This document shows positions 32,780 to 40,532 of a stretch of 54,581 nucleotides of DNA, piece by piece (the first letter of the stretch is position 1; each line of letters opens with the position of its first letter). Made by a program: the position numbers and the translations under genes. The notes under the pieces are model-generated. The model made no database searches, was not told where the DNA came from, and saw only the letters and a list, made by a program, of their open reading frames with translations. This DNA is from a virus: the IMG/VR virus record IMGVR_UViG_3300030107_003216, positions 38,002 to 92,582 of that record, one strand, 5' to 3'.

Positions 32780-32944
32780 TTCAACCTCATTGAAGTCATG
32801 CCAAAATCGGCTGGCGGTGTCCGTCGCCTTCTGTTTTGTGATGTGCGTTCCTCTATTAACATTTAATAGAATAAGCCAATCAGCAATTTGCTCAATTGTA
32901 TCACCATTACTCAACATAATGTGTAATTCACTCATTAATCCCAT
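32768..32944 (-). CDS. Small hypothetical protein
   Basis: 58 aa: MGLMSELHIMLSNGDTIEQIADWLILLN... then 'RGTHITKQKATDTASRFWHDFNEVECPP'. Helical, possibly an HTH ('TIEQIADWL'). Its last codons lie inside the promoter-like element of the Ubl gene. Confidence 0.5.
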   Translation of the reverse strand: MGLMSELHIMLSNGDTIEQIADWLILLNVNRGTHITKQKATDTASRFWHDFNEVECPP

Positions 32945-33194
32945 CATTCATCATCTCCAAATCATCTTTCTCAAATTGTCTTTGTTCTTGTAAATATCCT
33001 GTTAGAAGCATATCCATCTTCTCTTGCATATTCTCAAGAATACCTGCAATTATCTTTCTATTTAGACTAATCCATATTCTATGATATGTATTAATGACAA
33101 CCTTTGGGCCATCATTCTCCGTTTGTGTAATCACAATCGGTGGCATTTCACTTGTATTTATTACTCTAAATTCAACATTTGTTTTCATTTCCAT
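32928..33194 (-). CDS. Hypothetical protein
   Basis: 88 aa. A beta-rich head ('NVEFRVINTSEMPPIVITQTENDGPKVVINTYHRIWISLNR') and a C-terminal helix ('IIAGILENMQEKMDMLLTGYLQEQRQFEKDDLEMM'). GGAG lies about 10 nt before the first ATG. No family recognised. Confidence 0.5.
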   Translation of the reverse strand: MEMKTNVEFRVINTSEMPPIVITQTENDGPKVVINTYHRIWISLNRKIIAGILENMQEKMDMLLTGYLQEQRQFEKDDLEMMNDGINE

Positions 33195-33498
33195 TTTTAA
33201 TCATCTCCGATTTTATCTCGCTTAATACTAACAGGCGAGTTCTGTCTTTTGTTGTAATCAGTGGCTCAAATTGATTTTCCACTTCATTATCTTCTGTTGC
33301 ATTTACAAGCATTGTAGCAACAATTTGTGCTAACTTTTGTGGACTTGCATTCACTAACAGTTTTGTTATTCTTTCCTTTACATCATCGTTGTATTGAATA
33401 ACACTTAGACAATCTAAACAATCCATCTTTGCCATATTGTCTGCATGTTTATCATACACTAAATAGTATAGATTCCCATTACATATTTCACACTTCAT
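33172..33498 (-). CDS. Zinc-ribbon protein with helical tail
   Basis: 108 aa. 'MKCEICNGNLYYLVYDKHADNMAKMDCLDCLSVI' gives CxxC...CxxC, a zinc ribbon at the N-terminus. The rest is helical ('ERITKLLVNASPQKLAQIVATMLVNAT'). Function unknown. Confidence 0.55.
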   Translation of the reverse strand: MKCEICNGNLYYLVYDKHADNMAKMDCLDCLSVIQYNDDVKERITKLLVNASPQKLAQIVATMLVNATEDNEVENQFEPLITTKDRTRLLVLSEIKSEMIKNGNENKC

Positions 33499-33595
33499 TG
33501 GTATTCACCTTATCCTCTAATGCTTGGAAACAACCATAGCAATAATATCTATCTTTGCTAATTGGTTTTTCACAAGCCAAACATCTTTCTTGCAT
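33488..33595 (-). CDS. Very small zinc-ribbon protein
   Basis: 35 aa: MQERCLACEKPISKDRYYCYGCFQALEDKVNTNEV, with CxxC and CxxC 10 residues apart, an almost bare zinc ribbon. It overlaps the downstream ATG by 11 nt. Confidence 0.5.
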   Translation of the reverse strand: MQERCLACEKPISKDRYYCYGCFQALEDKVNTNEV

Positions 33596-33597
33596 TT

Positions 33598-34251
33598 TTA
33601 TTCCTCCTTCATTATATTCATTCTATATTTAGGATTGGTAGCGTTCCATGCCTTTGCCTTAACATTATATTTCTTAGCAAAGTGAAACTTAGGCCACCAA
33701 GCCGGTTGTTCTCGCATTTTCCATTGAGCATTTTTCCATTTGCCTTGAAGATAATAATGACGATAAGATTCAATTACGAATTCCCATTCATCATTAAATG
33801 TATTTTCTATTCTGTATAAATCATCCATAGTAATAGTTACAGGAGTCAATTCTTTGCAAGGAAAATTATGGTTTCTAAGTAATTTACCATAGTCAGCAAC
33901 ATCACTAATTCTGTCATGGGAACCATGACGCTTTTTATATCTAAAAGAAAACTCTTCGCAAAGGGCTTTACCATGTGCTAAAAGCCAATTGAAGTTATCT
34001 AAAGACTCTCTCGCCCAAATAGTCGAAGGATGATTCAGCATAGCAGGTTTCATCAAATGAGATTTGATTTCTTTGTGAAATGCTTTCAATTCTTTTAGTG
34101 ATGGTTCAGAATTAAACTCTGAAACATAATACATATACAAGATATTAGTATGTAACATTTGACAACTTTCCGTTGGCATTTTTACAACATGATTGTTTAT
34201 CATTTGTTGTGCCGCTTCTCTTGGACATTCCGATAATGCAAATATATTCAT
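33598..34251 (-). CDS. Conserved phage-type protein (pyrimidine-dimer glycosylase-like group)
   Basis: 217 aa. 'MNIFALSECPREAAQQMINNHVVKMPTESCQML', 'HPSTIWARESLDNFNWLLAHGKALCEEFSFRYKKRHGS' and a C-terminal 'QPAWWPKFHFAKKY' match a protein common in marine phages. From memory it is often labelled pyrimidine-dimer glycosylase-like. The His, Arg and Glu in the conserved blocks could be catalytic. DNA repair is the likely role, not proven. Confidence 0.6.
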   Translation of the reverse strand: MNIFALSECPREAAQQMINNHVVKMPTESCQMLHTNILYMYYVSEFNSEPSLKELKAFHKEIKSHLMKPAMLNHPSTIWARESLDNFNWLLAHGKALCEEFSFRYKKRHGSHDRISDVADYGKLLRNHNFPCKELTPVTITMDDLYRIENTFNDEWEFVIESYRHYYLQGKWKNAQWKMREQPAWWPKFHFAKKYNVKAKAWNATNPKYRMNIMKEE

Positions 34252-34424
34252 TCCTCTTCACCTCTAAACTCATTTATCCATTCTTCAATCCATTCATAGT
34301 CGTCTTTATGTTCGGCAACAAAGAAAGACATTTCTTGGGCGCAATCCCCAAGTATGCCATGTTCAGCACAAAACTCCAAGTATTCTATTCTGCTTAAATT
34401 ACTAATTAAATCATGTAATGTCAT
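34248..34424 (-). CDS. Small acidic protein
   Basis: 58 aa: MTLHDLISNLSRIEYLEFCAEHGILGDCAQEMSFFVAEHKDDYEWIEEWINEFRGEEE. Acidic and helical. The final Glu codons serve as ribosome binding site for the next gene. Overlaps both neighbours by ATGA. Confidence 0.5.
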   Translation of the reverse strand: MTLHDLISNLSRIEYLEFCAEHGILGDCAQEMSFFVAEHKDDYEWIEEWINEFRGEEE

Positions 34425-34597
34425 TCTTCACCAACTCCTTCAAAGGACACTAATAAAGTCATAGCGGTATCTCTCGCACCTTCAATATTCCCTTCATCAA
34501 TTTGTTTGACAATGAGAGCAGTGAAAGACACTAAGAGTTTTCTGTGTCTATTCCATTCTTTTTCAAGACGGGCGGCCAAATCATGTACTTTACTCAT
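34421..34597 (-). CDS. Small helical protein
   Basis: 58 aa: MSKVHDLAARLEKEWNRHRKLLVSFTALIVKQIDEGNIEGARDTAMTLLVSFEGVGEE. Two helices, no cysteines, no family recognised. ATGA overlaps at both ends support translation. Confidence 0.5.
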   Translation of the reverse strand: MSKVHDLAARLEKEWNRHRKLLVSFTALIVKQIDEGNIEGARDTAMTLLVSFEGVGEE

Positions 34598-34716
34598 TTT
34601 TCTGCCTCCGTTAAATCTAATCCTAATGTTTTATACAACCAATCAACGAATCCTTCATCATTCATATTTTGTTGTACGCATTCTATACATTCTATTGCTT
34701 TTTTATAATGGCTCAT
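34594..34716 (-). CDS. Small protein
   Basis: 40 aa: MSHYKKAIECIECVQQNMNDEGFVDWLYKTLGLDLTEAEK, with one CxxC-type pair (C10, C13). Its stop overlaps the next ATG and its start follows GGTGATTAA. Confidence 0.45.
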   Translation of the reverse strand: MSHYKKAIECIECVQQNMNDEGFVDWLYKTLGLDLTEAEK

Positions 34717-34956
34717 TTAATCACCTTCTTTATTCCACCTTATTATCGGGGCAGGTAGCCCATTATTGTTATATTTAGATAATGCCTCATCTTTACAACC
34801 GTCACAGAGTCGCAATAACACCTTAGATAATTCGTCTAAGTCTAATGACTTAACTTCTATCTGCATGTAATTAGTTGCGCTTAGAGCGCATATATCACAT
34901 TTAGGTGGTGGACTCTGTGACGGTCTTTGAAAAGAGCGTAACAGTTTTCTAATCAT
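34717..34956 (-). CDS. Small zinc-finger protein
   Basis: 79 aa. 'PKCDICALSATNYMQIEVKSLDLDELSKVLLRLCDGCKDEAL' has CxxC and CxxC 28 residues apart, a treble-clef or ribbon layout. Basic N-terminus. Function unknown. Confidence 0.5.
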   Translation of the reverse strand: MIRKLLRSFQRPSQSPPPKCDICALSATNYMQIEVKSLDLDELSKVLLRLCDGCKDEALSKYNNNGLPAPIIRWNKEGD

Positions 34957-36241
34957 CTTGTTGCCTCTTCAATCTATTAATTTCCCAACTTGCTTGACGC
35001 TTAGTTAGTTTATCGAAATCATCTTCATAACCTAAGTCTTTGAGATAAGCGATTTGCTTTTCTGTCGCTGAATCTTGGTCTAAGATTTTTCTTAGTTTCT
35101 GTAATTGTCCGTTTGACAATTCTCTTTCTTCAGTTAGTTTCATCTTAATGTCAGCCAAGAAGTTAGTTTCCCAAGCATTAGAAGCAAAGGACTCATTGAA
35201 GTTAGGAATACCGTAATATCCACACATATTCTCAAATGTGTCGTTATTTGCACTCAAGAATCGAGCATTTTCGACTGCTCTAATTCTTTCTCTTTCTGCC
35301 TGTTTTTTAGCCTCTTCTTCTCGCTTCTTCTTCATTTTTAATCTATGAATTTCTTGAGCCGCTTCTCTTGCTGGTCTATCTCTTTCCCACTGTTCTTTAC
35401 GAAGTCTTTCTCTTTCACGCTGTTCAGCCTGTCTGCGTTCTCTTTGGACTCTCATTCTTTCTTTATGCTCAATTACCGCTTGCTTTCGTTCTTCTATCTC
35501 AGTCTTATATTTCTCATATTCAGCAATCTTCTGATTAGACATAACGAATAGATAAGACAAGTCACGCATCAAAAGGTCATTTGGATAGCCTCTTGTTGTT
35601 TGTTGATTCTTAGGATTATCAGGATGATTCCATCTCCAAACCACTGAAGCCATTTTGAAAAAGCGAGTACCGAATTCACCACTACCAACCTTTCTAATCT
35701 TAGTTACATAACGGTATCTTTCAGTTTCATTACACCAATAGGTATTATTGGTAGTATGAACATTAAAGTGCAAATCAATTTCCTTGACTTTGTTAAACAT
35801 CATCTTAAACGATTCACCGTTTTCAGCCCACCATGCTTCTGCTTTCATAGAAGCCACACGAACATTAATCCATTCTTGGATTTGTGCATCAGTAATTGCA
35901 TCAATAGGGATTCCCTTATCTTCAGCAATTGACTTCATAATCAAATAAGTATTGATATGGTCTGAACCTACACACTCAATAACGCCATTTTCAGTATTAA
36001 CTATCTCAAAATGATATACAACCGGATGGCCACAAAGACATTTACCACGGCCCATTTGAGAATTAGTTACCCAAGCAGGGGCCGCATCAGCATTACCCCA
36101 CCAAACTTGTCCTGTGGCAATCCACTCTTCTTTGGCTTCTTCATAATTATCAGCATTAGATAATTCAGTTAGTCTGCGCTTTAGGACTTTATCCCATCTG
36201 CCGTTTCCTAATTTTCTTTTAGCCACTAATGTTTCTGCCAT
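34949..36241 (-). CDS. Coiled-coil protein with N-terminal Cys site and C-terminal phage motif
   Basis: 430 aa from 'MAETLVAKR' (27 nt longer start possible). The N-terminal region has 'GRGKCLCGHPVVYHFEIVN' and 'ECVGSDH', a plausible zinc site. The middle (about 255-330) is a long Arg/Glu-rich coiled coil. The end, 'SATEKQIAYLKDLGYEDDFDKLTKRQASWEINRL', is a short helical motif found at the C-termini of various phage proteins. Role unknown; lies directly after the helicase pair. Confidence 0.55.
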   Translation of the reverse strand: MAETLVAKRKLGNGRWDKVLKRRLTELSNADNYEEAKEEWIATGQVWWGNADAAPAWVTNSQMGRGKCLCGHPVVYHFEIVNTENGVIECVGSDHINTYLIMKSIAEDKGIPIDAITDAQIQEWINVRVASMKAEAWWAENGESFKMMFNKVKEIDLHFNVHTTNNTYWCNETERYRYVTKIRKVGSGEFGTRFFKMASVVWRWNHPDNPKNQQTTRGYPNDLLMRDLSYLFVMSNQKIAEYEKYKTEIEERKQAVIEHKERMRVQRERRQAEQRERERLRKEQWERDRPAREAAQEIHRLKMKKKREEEAKKQAERERIRAVENARFLSANNDTFENMCGYYGIPNFNESFASNAWETNFLADIKMKLTEERELSNGQLQKLRKILDQDSATEKQIAYLKDLGYEDDFDKLTKRQASWEINRLKRQQDD

Positions 36242-36242
36242 T

Positions 36243-36488
36243 TCACTCACCATCTCTGTATTTAGCATAAGCCATATCTTCTGCTTGTGCTATCAAAGCA
36301 TCTCTATCAACCCATTCAAATAGGTCTTTCGCTATTCTCATAACTTCTTCTTTAACAAAATCAACTGCATCTTGTGGACTATTAACCAAGTCCTCTAAGA
36401 AATCAGACAATTCTGCCTGTGTCATGTGGTCGCTCAGTAGGTCAAATGTGGTGTCGTATTCGCACCATTCTAATATTTCTTCTAACAT
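36243..36488 (-). CDS. Small acidic helical protein
   Basis: 81 aa, acidic: 'MLEEILEWCEYDTTFDLLSDHMTQAELSDFLEDLVNSPQDAVDFVKEEVMRIAKDLFEW'. Could be a DNA mimic or regulator; no family recognised. 9 nt after the helicase stop. Confidence 0.5.
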   Translation of the reverse strand: MLEEILEWCEYDTTFDLLSDHMTQAELSDFLEDLVNSPQDAVDFVKEEVMRIAKDLFEWVDRDALIAQAEDMAYAKYRDGE

Positions 36489-36497
36489 TTTATCACC

Positions 36498-37928
36498 TCA
36501 GTTAATCTGCGGTTTAGGGCCGCAATAGAATAAGTTTTTCTTTGCTCTTGTAATTGCTACATAGCAAATGTTGTTTTCTTCGCTACCGCCCTTTGGATGA
36601 GGCATTCTTTCAGTAGCAAGAATATAGACATTATCTGCTTCAAGACCCTTAGCCTTGTGAACAGTGGAAAGCATAATCTCTCCTTCGTCATTGTTATCGA
36701 ATACTCTTTTAATTTCAGAGATAATTCCACCAACGGTGGTAGCCTTGTCTGTGAAGATAGCGATACATTCTTTCTTATCTTCAAGAGCAAGTGCTTGATT
36801 AACCTTATCTTGGCTAATCAACTTAGCATGGTTGAATTCAAAGTCAGCCATAAATAACTGCCAGAATTCTTCTGTACCCATGTGGTTGTTGCTTGTAATC
36901 TTCTTAACTGCATTAACTAATCCAGCCGTCATATCACGGCCAAGAATATATGCTGATTTACCTTGACTAATCAAATCGTAAAATGCACTAACTAATGGTG
37001 CATTATATCGGCACAATACCATATCGTTTCGTAGTGGTGTAAATGCCGCACGAACAATTACATTTCCTTCGGGTGCATCCTCATGTGCATGATAATCTGC
37101 AACATATCGGTTTGCTTCAGAAACAACCGATTTAGGACAACGCCATGTAGTAGTTAGTGGGAAATGGCTTATTTCTCTTGAACCATTTCTAAGACGCTTC
37201 TCAAACATACCAATTGAGTTTGAATCAGCCCCACGGAATCCGTAAATTGCTTGGTTTTTATCACCGACAATAATACATCGGCCACCATTTACACATCTTG
37301 AAATCAATTCTCTTTGGACTTCATTGAAATCCTGTGCTTCATCAACGAACATAATATCGTAGTGTGGCAAAGGATAGTTATTTACAATTGGCATCCAAAC
37401 CATATCATCAAAATCAATCATATGAGTTTGAGTTTGGCACATCTGAAGAATGGTTGGCATTATTTGAATTGCCTGTTGTTCTTCTCTTTCTGATTGAAAC
37501 TGAATATTGTATTCATCAATCAAACCACGAATTGCAGTTACATTGTTTCCTTCAACCATAGCACCTTTTACAAGTGATACTAACTTCTTTAGTGGTGTAA
37601 CATAATAGTCAGCACCTAATACTTCTTTAATGATGTTATTTACCTTGTAATTATTTACTTTAGTTCTAATACCAGCATTTCTAATTGCTGCAAATCCAAA
37701 CGCATGGAAAGTCTTTGCTTCAACATTTTCTGGCAGTTTCTTTGCTAATTCAGTTGCAATAGATTTGTTAAATGCCAAGAAAGCACAATCCTTGTCTTGT
37801 ACTCTATTTGCACCTTCAACAATTGTAAAGGTCTTGCCTGTTCCTGCACCAGCATTAACAAACACATGACCCTCTGTGTTCTGTATAGCGTTCCAAATCG
37901 CTTCTTGTTCTTTTGTTCCTTTTATCAT
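36498..37928 (-). CDS. UvrD/PcrA-type SF1A DNA helicase
   Basis: 476 aa. Motif Q/I: 'TKEQEAIWNAIQ...VNAGAGTGKTFTI'. Ia: 'AFNKSIATELAKKL'. II: 'MFVDEAQDFNEVQREL'. III: 'IVGDKNQAIYGFRGAD'. V: 'LSTVHKAKGLEADNVYIL'. VI: 'NICYVAITRAKKNLFY'. Complete but compact (UvrD is about 720), with small 1B/2B insertions. Moves 3'-5' on DNA, likely in repair, recombination or restart. First protein gene of the minus block after the tRNA region. Confidence 0.92.
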   Translation of the reverse strand: MIKGTKEQEAIWNAIQNTEGHVFVNAGAGTGKTFTIVEGANRVQDKDCAFLAFNKSIATELAKKLPENVEAKTFHAFGFAAIRNAGIRTKVNNYKVNNIIKEVLGADYYVTPLKKLVSLVKGAMVEGNNVTAIRGLIDEYNIQFQSEREEQQAIQIMPTILQMCQTQTHMIDFDDMVWMPIVNNYPLPHYDIMFVDEAQDFNEVQRELISRCVNGGRCIIVGDKNQAIYGFRGADSNSIGMFEKRLRNGSREISHFPLTTTWRCPKSVVSEANRYVADYHAHEDAPEGNVIVRAAFTPLRNDMVLCRYNAPLVSAFYDLISQGKSAYILGRDMTAGLVNAVKKITSNNHMGTEEFWQLFMADFEFNHAKLISQDKVNQALALEDKKECIAIFTDKATTVGGIISEIKRVFDNNDEGEIMLSTVHKAKGLEADNVYILATERMPHPKGGSEENNICYVAITRAKKNLFYCGPKPQIN

Positions 37929-38018
37929 TTTTATTCCTCCTTATTGTTATTTATAGGGAATGTGAAAAGTCCGATTTTCTCAGACGGTGAAATTGTGTAA
38001 AAATTTACACTGTGAATG

Positions 38019-38180
38019 TGGCGGGCTATGCAGGATTTGAACCTGCGACCAACGGATGTCTTTTGGGGAAATAACTGTGTAAAGATAAAAAAACACATTA
38101 CCGAAAGGAGGTGATATGTTATTATTACTCGGCAAACCCCATTAAAAGCCCGTTGCGCTACCTGACTGCGCCAATAGCCC
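38019..38180 (-). tRNA. trnK-UUU: tRNA-Lys (anticodon UUU) with archaeal intron, CCA encoded
   Basis: Acceptor GGGCTAT (5' end at 38180) pairs with ATAGCCC, then G73 and an encoded CCA. The D arm is GCGC/GCGC and the anticodon stem ACGGG/TCCGT. The loop after splicing is CTTTTAA (anticodon TTT), the variable loop TGGTC, and the T arm GCAGG-TTCAAAT-CCTGC. An 85-nt intron lies between positions 37 and 38. Viral tRNAs often match codons overused by the virus; AAA is very frequent in these late genes. Confidence 0.9.
38058..38142 (-). other. tRNA-Lys intron with canonical bulge-helix-bulge motif
   Basis: The exon CTTT pairs with intron AAAG (4-bp central helix). The two 3-nt bulges are TAA and ACA, and the inner helix is TGGGG/CCCCA. 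This is the standard substrate of archaeal splicing endonuclease with cuts after the second bulge nucleotide (TA^A and AC^A). A frame crossing this intron is chance. Confidence 0.85.
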
Positions 38181-38185
38181 AAGGA

Positions 38186-38262
38186 TAGGTTTAGGGAGAA
38201 CTGTAAATTATGTCTAATTTACTTAACTTCGTTAGTTGCGCCTGTTCTGCAACCTAAACCTA
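38186..38262. ncRNA. Structured RNA candidate 1, cloverleaf-like
   Basis: TAGGTTTAGG (38186-38195) pairs perfectly with CCTAAACCTA (38253-38262). Inside are AGAAC/GTTCT (38197-38201 with 38244-38248), a GTAAATT/AATTTAC hairpin (38203-38222) and a small TAAC/GTTA hairpin. Nested complementarity in 77 nt suggests a folded RNA on either strand. Identity unknown; it does not form a tRNA. Confidence 0.5.
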
Positions 38263-38281
38263 AAATGAGAAGCATTGTTTG

Positions 38282-38411
38282 TTGTTGGTGGAATTGCTCA
38301 CGCATTCCCGCTTACTCAATCTATCCCCCCCGTACAGTATAGGTTCGCCGGTCACCCCTGCCTCGACTTCATAATCCATATGAAAAGAAATCCTAAACAA
38401 TTCACCAACAA
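38282..38411. ncRNA. Structured RNA candidate 2, closed by a long stem
   Basis: TTGTTGGTGGAATTG (38282-38296) pairs with CAATTCACCAACAA (38398-38411) with one unpaired base. The enclosed 100 nt hold a C7 tract and further short complements. A partial CCATATG (38376-38382) recalls the ACCATATGGT element. Function unknown. Confidence 0.45.
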
Positions 38412-38448
38412 GAATTTTGACTTTAGAATTAAGTCATAAAGAAAGAAA

Positions 38449-38516
38449 GCCTCCCATTTCCCCGAAGAGAGATGGGAGGCAAATTCACCGACGATTTTAT
38501 CTCACTGTCATCGGTG
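38449..38516 (-). terminator. Tandem hairpins after the 38540-39013 gene
   Basis: GCCTCCCAT/ATGGGAGGC (38449-38457 with 38472-38480) is a 9-bp perfect stem, and CACCGA/TCGGTG (38486-38491 with 38511-38516) a second. They lie just past the stop of the minus gene and would end its transcript or protect its 3' end. Confidence 0.6.
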
Positions 38517-38539
38517 TACGCATGAAAAAGTTGATACTA

Positions 38540-39013
38540 TCATTCTTCTTCATCAGATGGTGTTAGGCTTTCCAAAAGGCCATCCCAAGCACCTGTCGAA
38601 TACAACTTTTGCAGTTTTGCTCGCTCTCGCTTCATAACTACATTTGCATATTCTTCTGCATTTTCATACTGTCCTCCACCGGACTTAGTGTGCTTTAGAG
38701 TAATTACACTCATAATTGGGTGGTGGTTGTAGTAATTAGTTGCGGCTTCTGTAACCAATCCACAAATCTTGTCAATTGATACTCTAACTGCGGCTGGCAC
38801 ATTTGATTTTGTTCCTCTTCTGCCGAAAGGTGAACCTTCTCTGCCTTTTAGGATAGCCTTTAGTGCTTTTTCACAAGGTTCTCTCTCTTCAGCATTTGCG
38901 GTTCCAATCTGCAAATTTAATTCAACGATTTGTCGTACACCTGCCGGTAGTGCGTCAGTTGCGACATACTCGTTGACCTCTGCAACCAATCCATTCCATG
39001 TTTCTTCATCCAT
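38540..39013 (-). CDS. Small protein related to the 40670, 41377 and 43680 genes (family member 1)
   Basis: 157 aa from 'MDEETWNGL'; GGAG lies 9 nt before this ATG, earlier in-frame ATGs overlap that site. 'EEREPCEKALKAILKGREGSPFGRRGTKSNVPAAV' aligns loosely with 'DERDTYWGAIRNLGKKYSDFPSARRG' of the 40670 protein. 'SGGGQYENAEEYANVV' then parallels 'SGGAYATINDLAEEMG', and 'GAWDGLLESL' with an acidic tail parallels 'SRWDGSMDG'. Function unknown. Preceded by a promoter-like element shared with the Ubl gene. Confidence 0.6.
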   Translation of the reverse strand: MDEETWNGLVAEVNEYVATDALPAGVRQIVELNLQIGTANAEEREPCEKALKAILKGREGSPFGRRGTKSNVPAAVRVSIDKICGLVTEAATNYYNHHPIMSVITLKHTKSGGGQYENAEEYANVVMKRERAKLQKLYSTGAWDGLLESLTPSDEEE

Positions 39014-39067
39014 ATTTTTCATCTCCATTTTTACGGGCCTCTCTCGGCCAAAATAGCACCACTCCGG

Positions 39068-39086
39068 CCCTATATTAAGGAGGACA
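39068..39086 (-). promoter_or_regulatory. Shared promoter-like element, copy B
   Basis: TGTCCTCCTTAATATAGGG on the minus strand, identical over 19 nt to 32761-32779. It lies 55 nt before the start at 39013. TTAATATA is a plausible TATA box. Confidence 0.6.
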
Positions 39087-39700
39087 ATTACCAAAATTTT
39101 GCTTATTTTCTAATCGCTATGCGGGTGAGTATTTTTCCATTTTTTCACTAAATCAAACAAACAAGTTAATCCATTTTCGCCCATGTTAAGGTCAATGAAA
39201 GATAACTATTATTCTCACGATTGTTCGCATTTTGAGAAATATAGGTTGTGCAACACAACCCTATCAAAACACATCGAAACCTGCAAAAACAATACTTCTC
39301 TTCTCTTCTCATGGGGGGTGTCTTTTTTCATTTATTCTGTGGGGCATAAGTCCTCTATAATGATAGGGTTATGTAAGACCACTGAAAAAAGGCCTTCCCC
39401 CCATGAGAAATGAGAAATATGAGAAATATAAAAATAATAAATAATTTATGTTACACAACCCTTCCGTTTTGGCCTCGATTCTTCTCTTCTCATTCTTGAG
39501 AAACAATGAGAAGTATTGAACACTTCACCATTATATTGTATAATATTATTATTCATATAAGGTCAATTGAAGATAAGAGTAACAAATTGTTATTCTATTA
39601 TAGGACATATTTGTTGTATAATTTTGTTCTGTGTTTATAGTCGAATTAGGTATGAGTCGCTTTGTGATGAAAACCCTGTACCAAATCGGAGAGTGAAGTT
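39087..39700. other. 614-nt non-coding region at the strand switch; possible origin/control region
   Basis: No convincing gene. It separates the minus block from the plus block and is AT-rich. It holds a two-part inverted repeat (39306-39409), a GGTTGTG-CAA-CACAACC hairpin (39244-39260), an 18-nt direct repeat with two mismatches (39188-39205 and 39559-39576, AAGGTCAAT...GATAA), and several TTCTCTTCTC / GAGAAATATGAGAA tracts. This composition fits a replication origin or a divergent control region; neither is proven. Confidence 0.5.
39306..39409. repeat. Large two-part inverted repeat
   Basis: TTCTCATGGGGGG (39306-39318) pairs perfectly with CCCCCCATGAGAA (39397-39409), 13 bp. Directly inside, CTTTTTTCA (39322-39330) pairs with TGAAAAAAG (39383-39391), 9 bp. 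The loop of 52 nt contains AGGGTTATG. Such a long stem could be an extruded cruciform at an origin or a stable RNA. Confidence 0.7.
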
Positions 39701-40438
39701 ATGGGCATAACATACACACGCACTATGACCTTCACTTACGAGGGTGACATAAACCATACGCAAGAAGCAAAGTTAGCAAAAGACCTTCAAGACAAGGGCT
39801 TGACACTATTTGCCAGATTTGGGCCAATACAGGAGTACGGCTTCAAAGAAGTGACTGAAGAAAGAACAGTTTGGGAAATACGACAATCAGACCCTAACGG
39901 TGACACACTAATGAGATGCAAGTGGAGAAGCGATGCACAGAAAGCATATGACGCATTCCACACTTTAGTTGATATTGAATTGGTTACTATTGAAACAACC
40001 TCCACTTCTCAGCAGTGGGTTTCTGCTCAAGGTGCTTGGCTTCACTTTTCAGACGACCTATTGGATAAGTTAAGAGGCGATAAGGACATTTACAAGGGCA
40101 ACCTATTGTACCACATGGAAAACGATGAGGATAACCACATTGTAATGCGACCATCATTAGTTTTGGACACCTATGGAAAGCATGTCTTAACATTTGAAAT
40201 TACTTGGAGTCCTGAAAAGATTCAGCGTAAAGACGCTATTGAATCCGCTATGGTTGATACTGTATTCAATGACATGGTTACTCTGAAGAAGATTATCGAA
40301 GGCAGACTGAAATTGAAGAAATACGGGATTGATGTTTCAAACCCTGAAGTGGACTGCAATTTCAAGGCTCATACTCTAAATGAGTCTAAGTGTGCGCCAG
40401 ACATCATTCAGAATATCAAGGATGGCAAGAAGGGCTGA
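39701..40438 (+). CDS. Protein of unknown function, first gene of the plus block
   Basis: 245 aa, preceded by GGAGAGTGAAGTT. Mixed alpha-beta: 'RTMTFTYEGDINHTQEAKLAKDLQDKGL', 'VWEIRQSDPNGDTLMRCKWRS', 'LVLDTYGKHVLTFEITWSPEKIQRKDAIESAM'. It lacks the late N-terminal motif. Upstream, GCTTTG...AAAACCCTGTACC (39659-39680) resembles the downstream half of the ACCATATGGT promoters. Function unknown; early expression is possible. Confidence 0.6.
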   Translation: MGITYTRTMTFTYEGDINHTQEAKLAKDLQDKGLTLFARFGPIQEYGFKEVTEERTVWEIRQSDPNGDTLMRCKWRSDAQKAYDAFHTLVDIELVTIETTSTSQQWVSAQGAWLHFSDDLLDKLRGDKDIYKGNLLYHMENDEDNHIVMRPSLVLDTYGKHVLTFEITWSPEKIQRKDAIESAMVDTVFNDMVTLKKIIEGRLKLKKYGIDVSNPEVDCNFKAHTLNESKCAPDIIQNIKDGKKG

Positions 40439-40461
40439 TTCAATATGTCCTCAAAAAAACT

Positions 40462-40513
40462 CTCTAAATCTCAACTTCTTTAGAGGGTTTTCCCTGTACG
40501 GACAGGGTTTTTT
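40462..40513 (+). terminator. Double terminator
   Basis: CTCTAAA/TTTAGAG (40462-40468 with 40479-40485) followed by GGTTTT, then CCCTGT-ACGG-ACAGGG (40492-40507) followed by six T. Both lie just after the stop of the 39701 gene. Confidence 0.8.
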
Positions 40514-40532
40514 AACTGCAAAGCATTACAAT

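Noticed and set aside
37931-38182. Minus-strand frame of 83 codons overlapping the tRNA
   Set aside because: It runs through both tRNA exons and the intron; the RNA gene explains the sequence fully.
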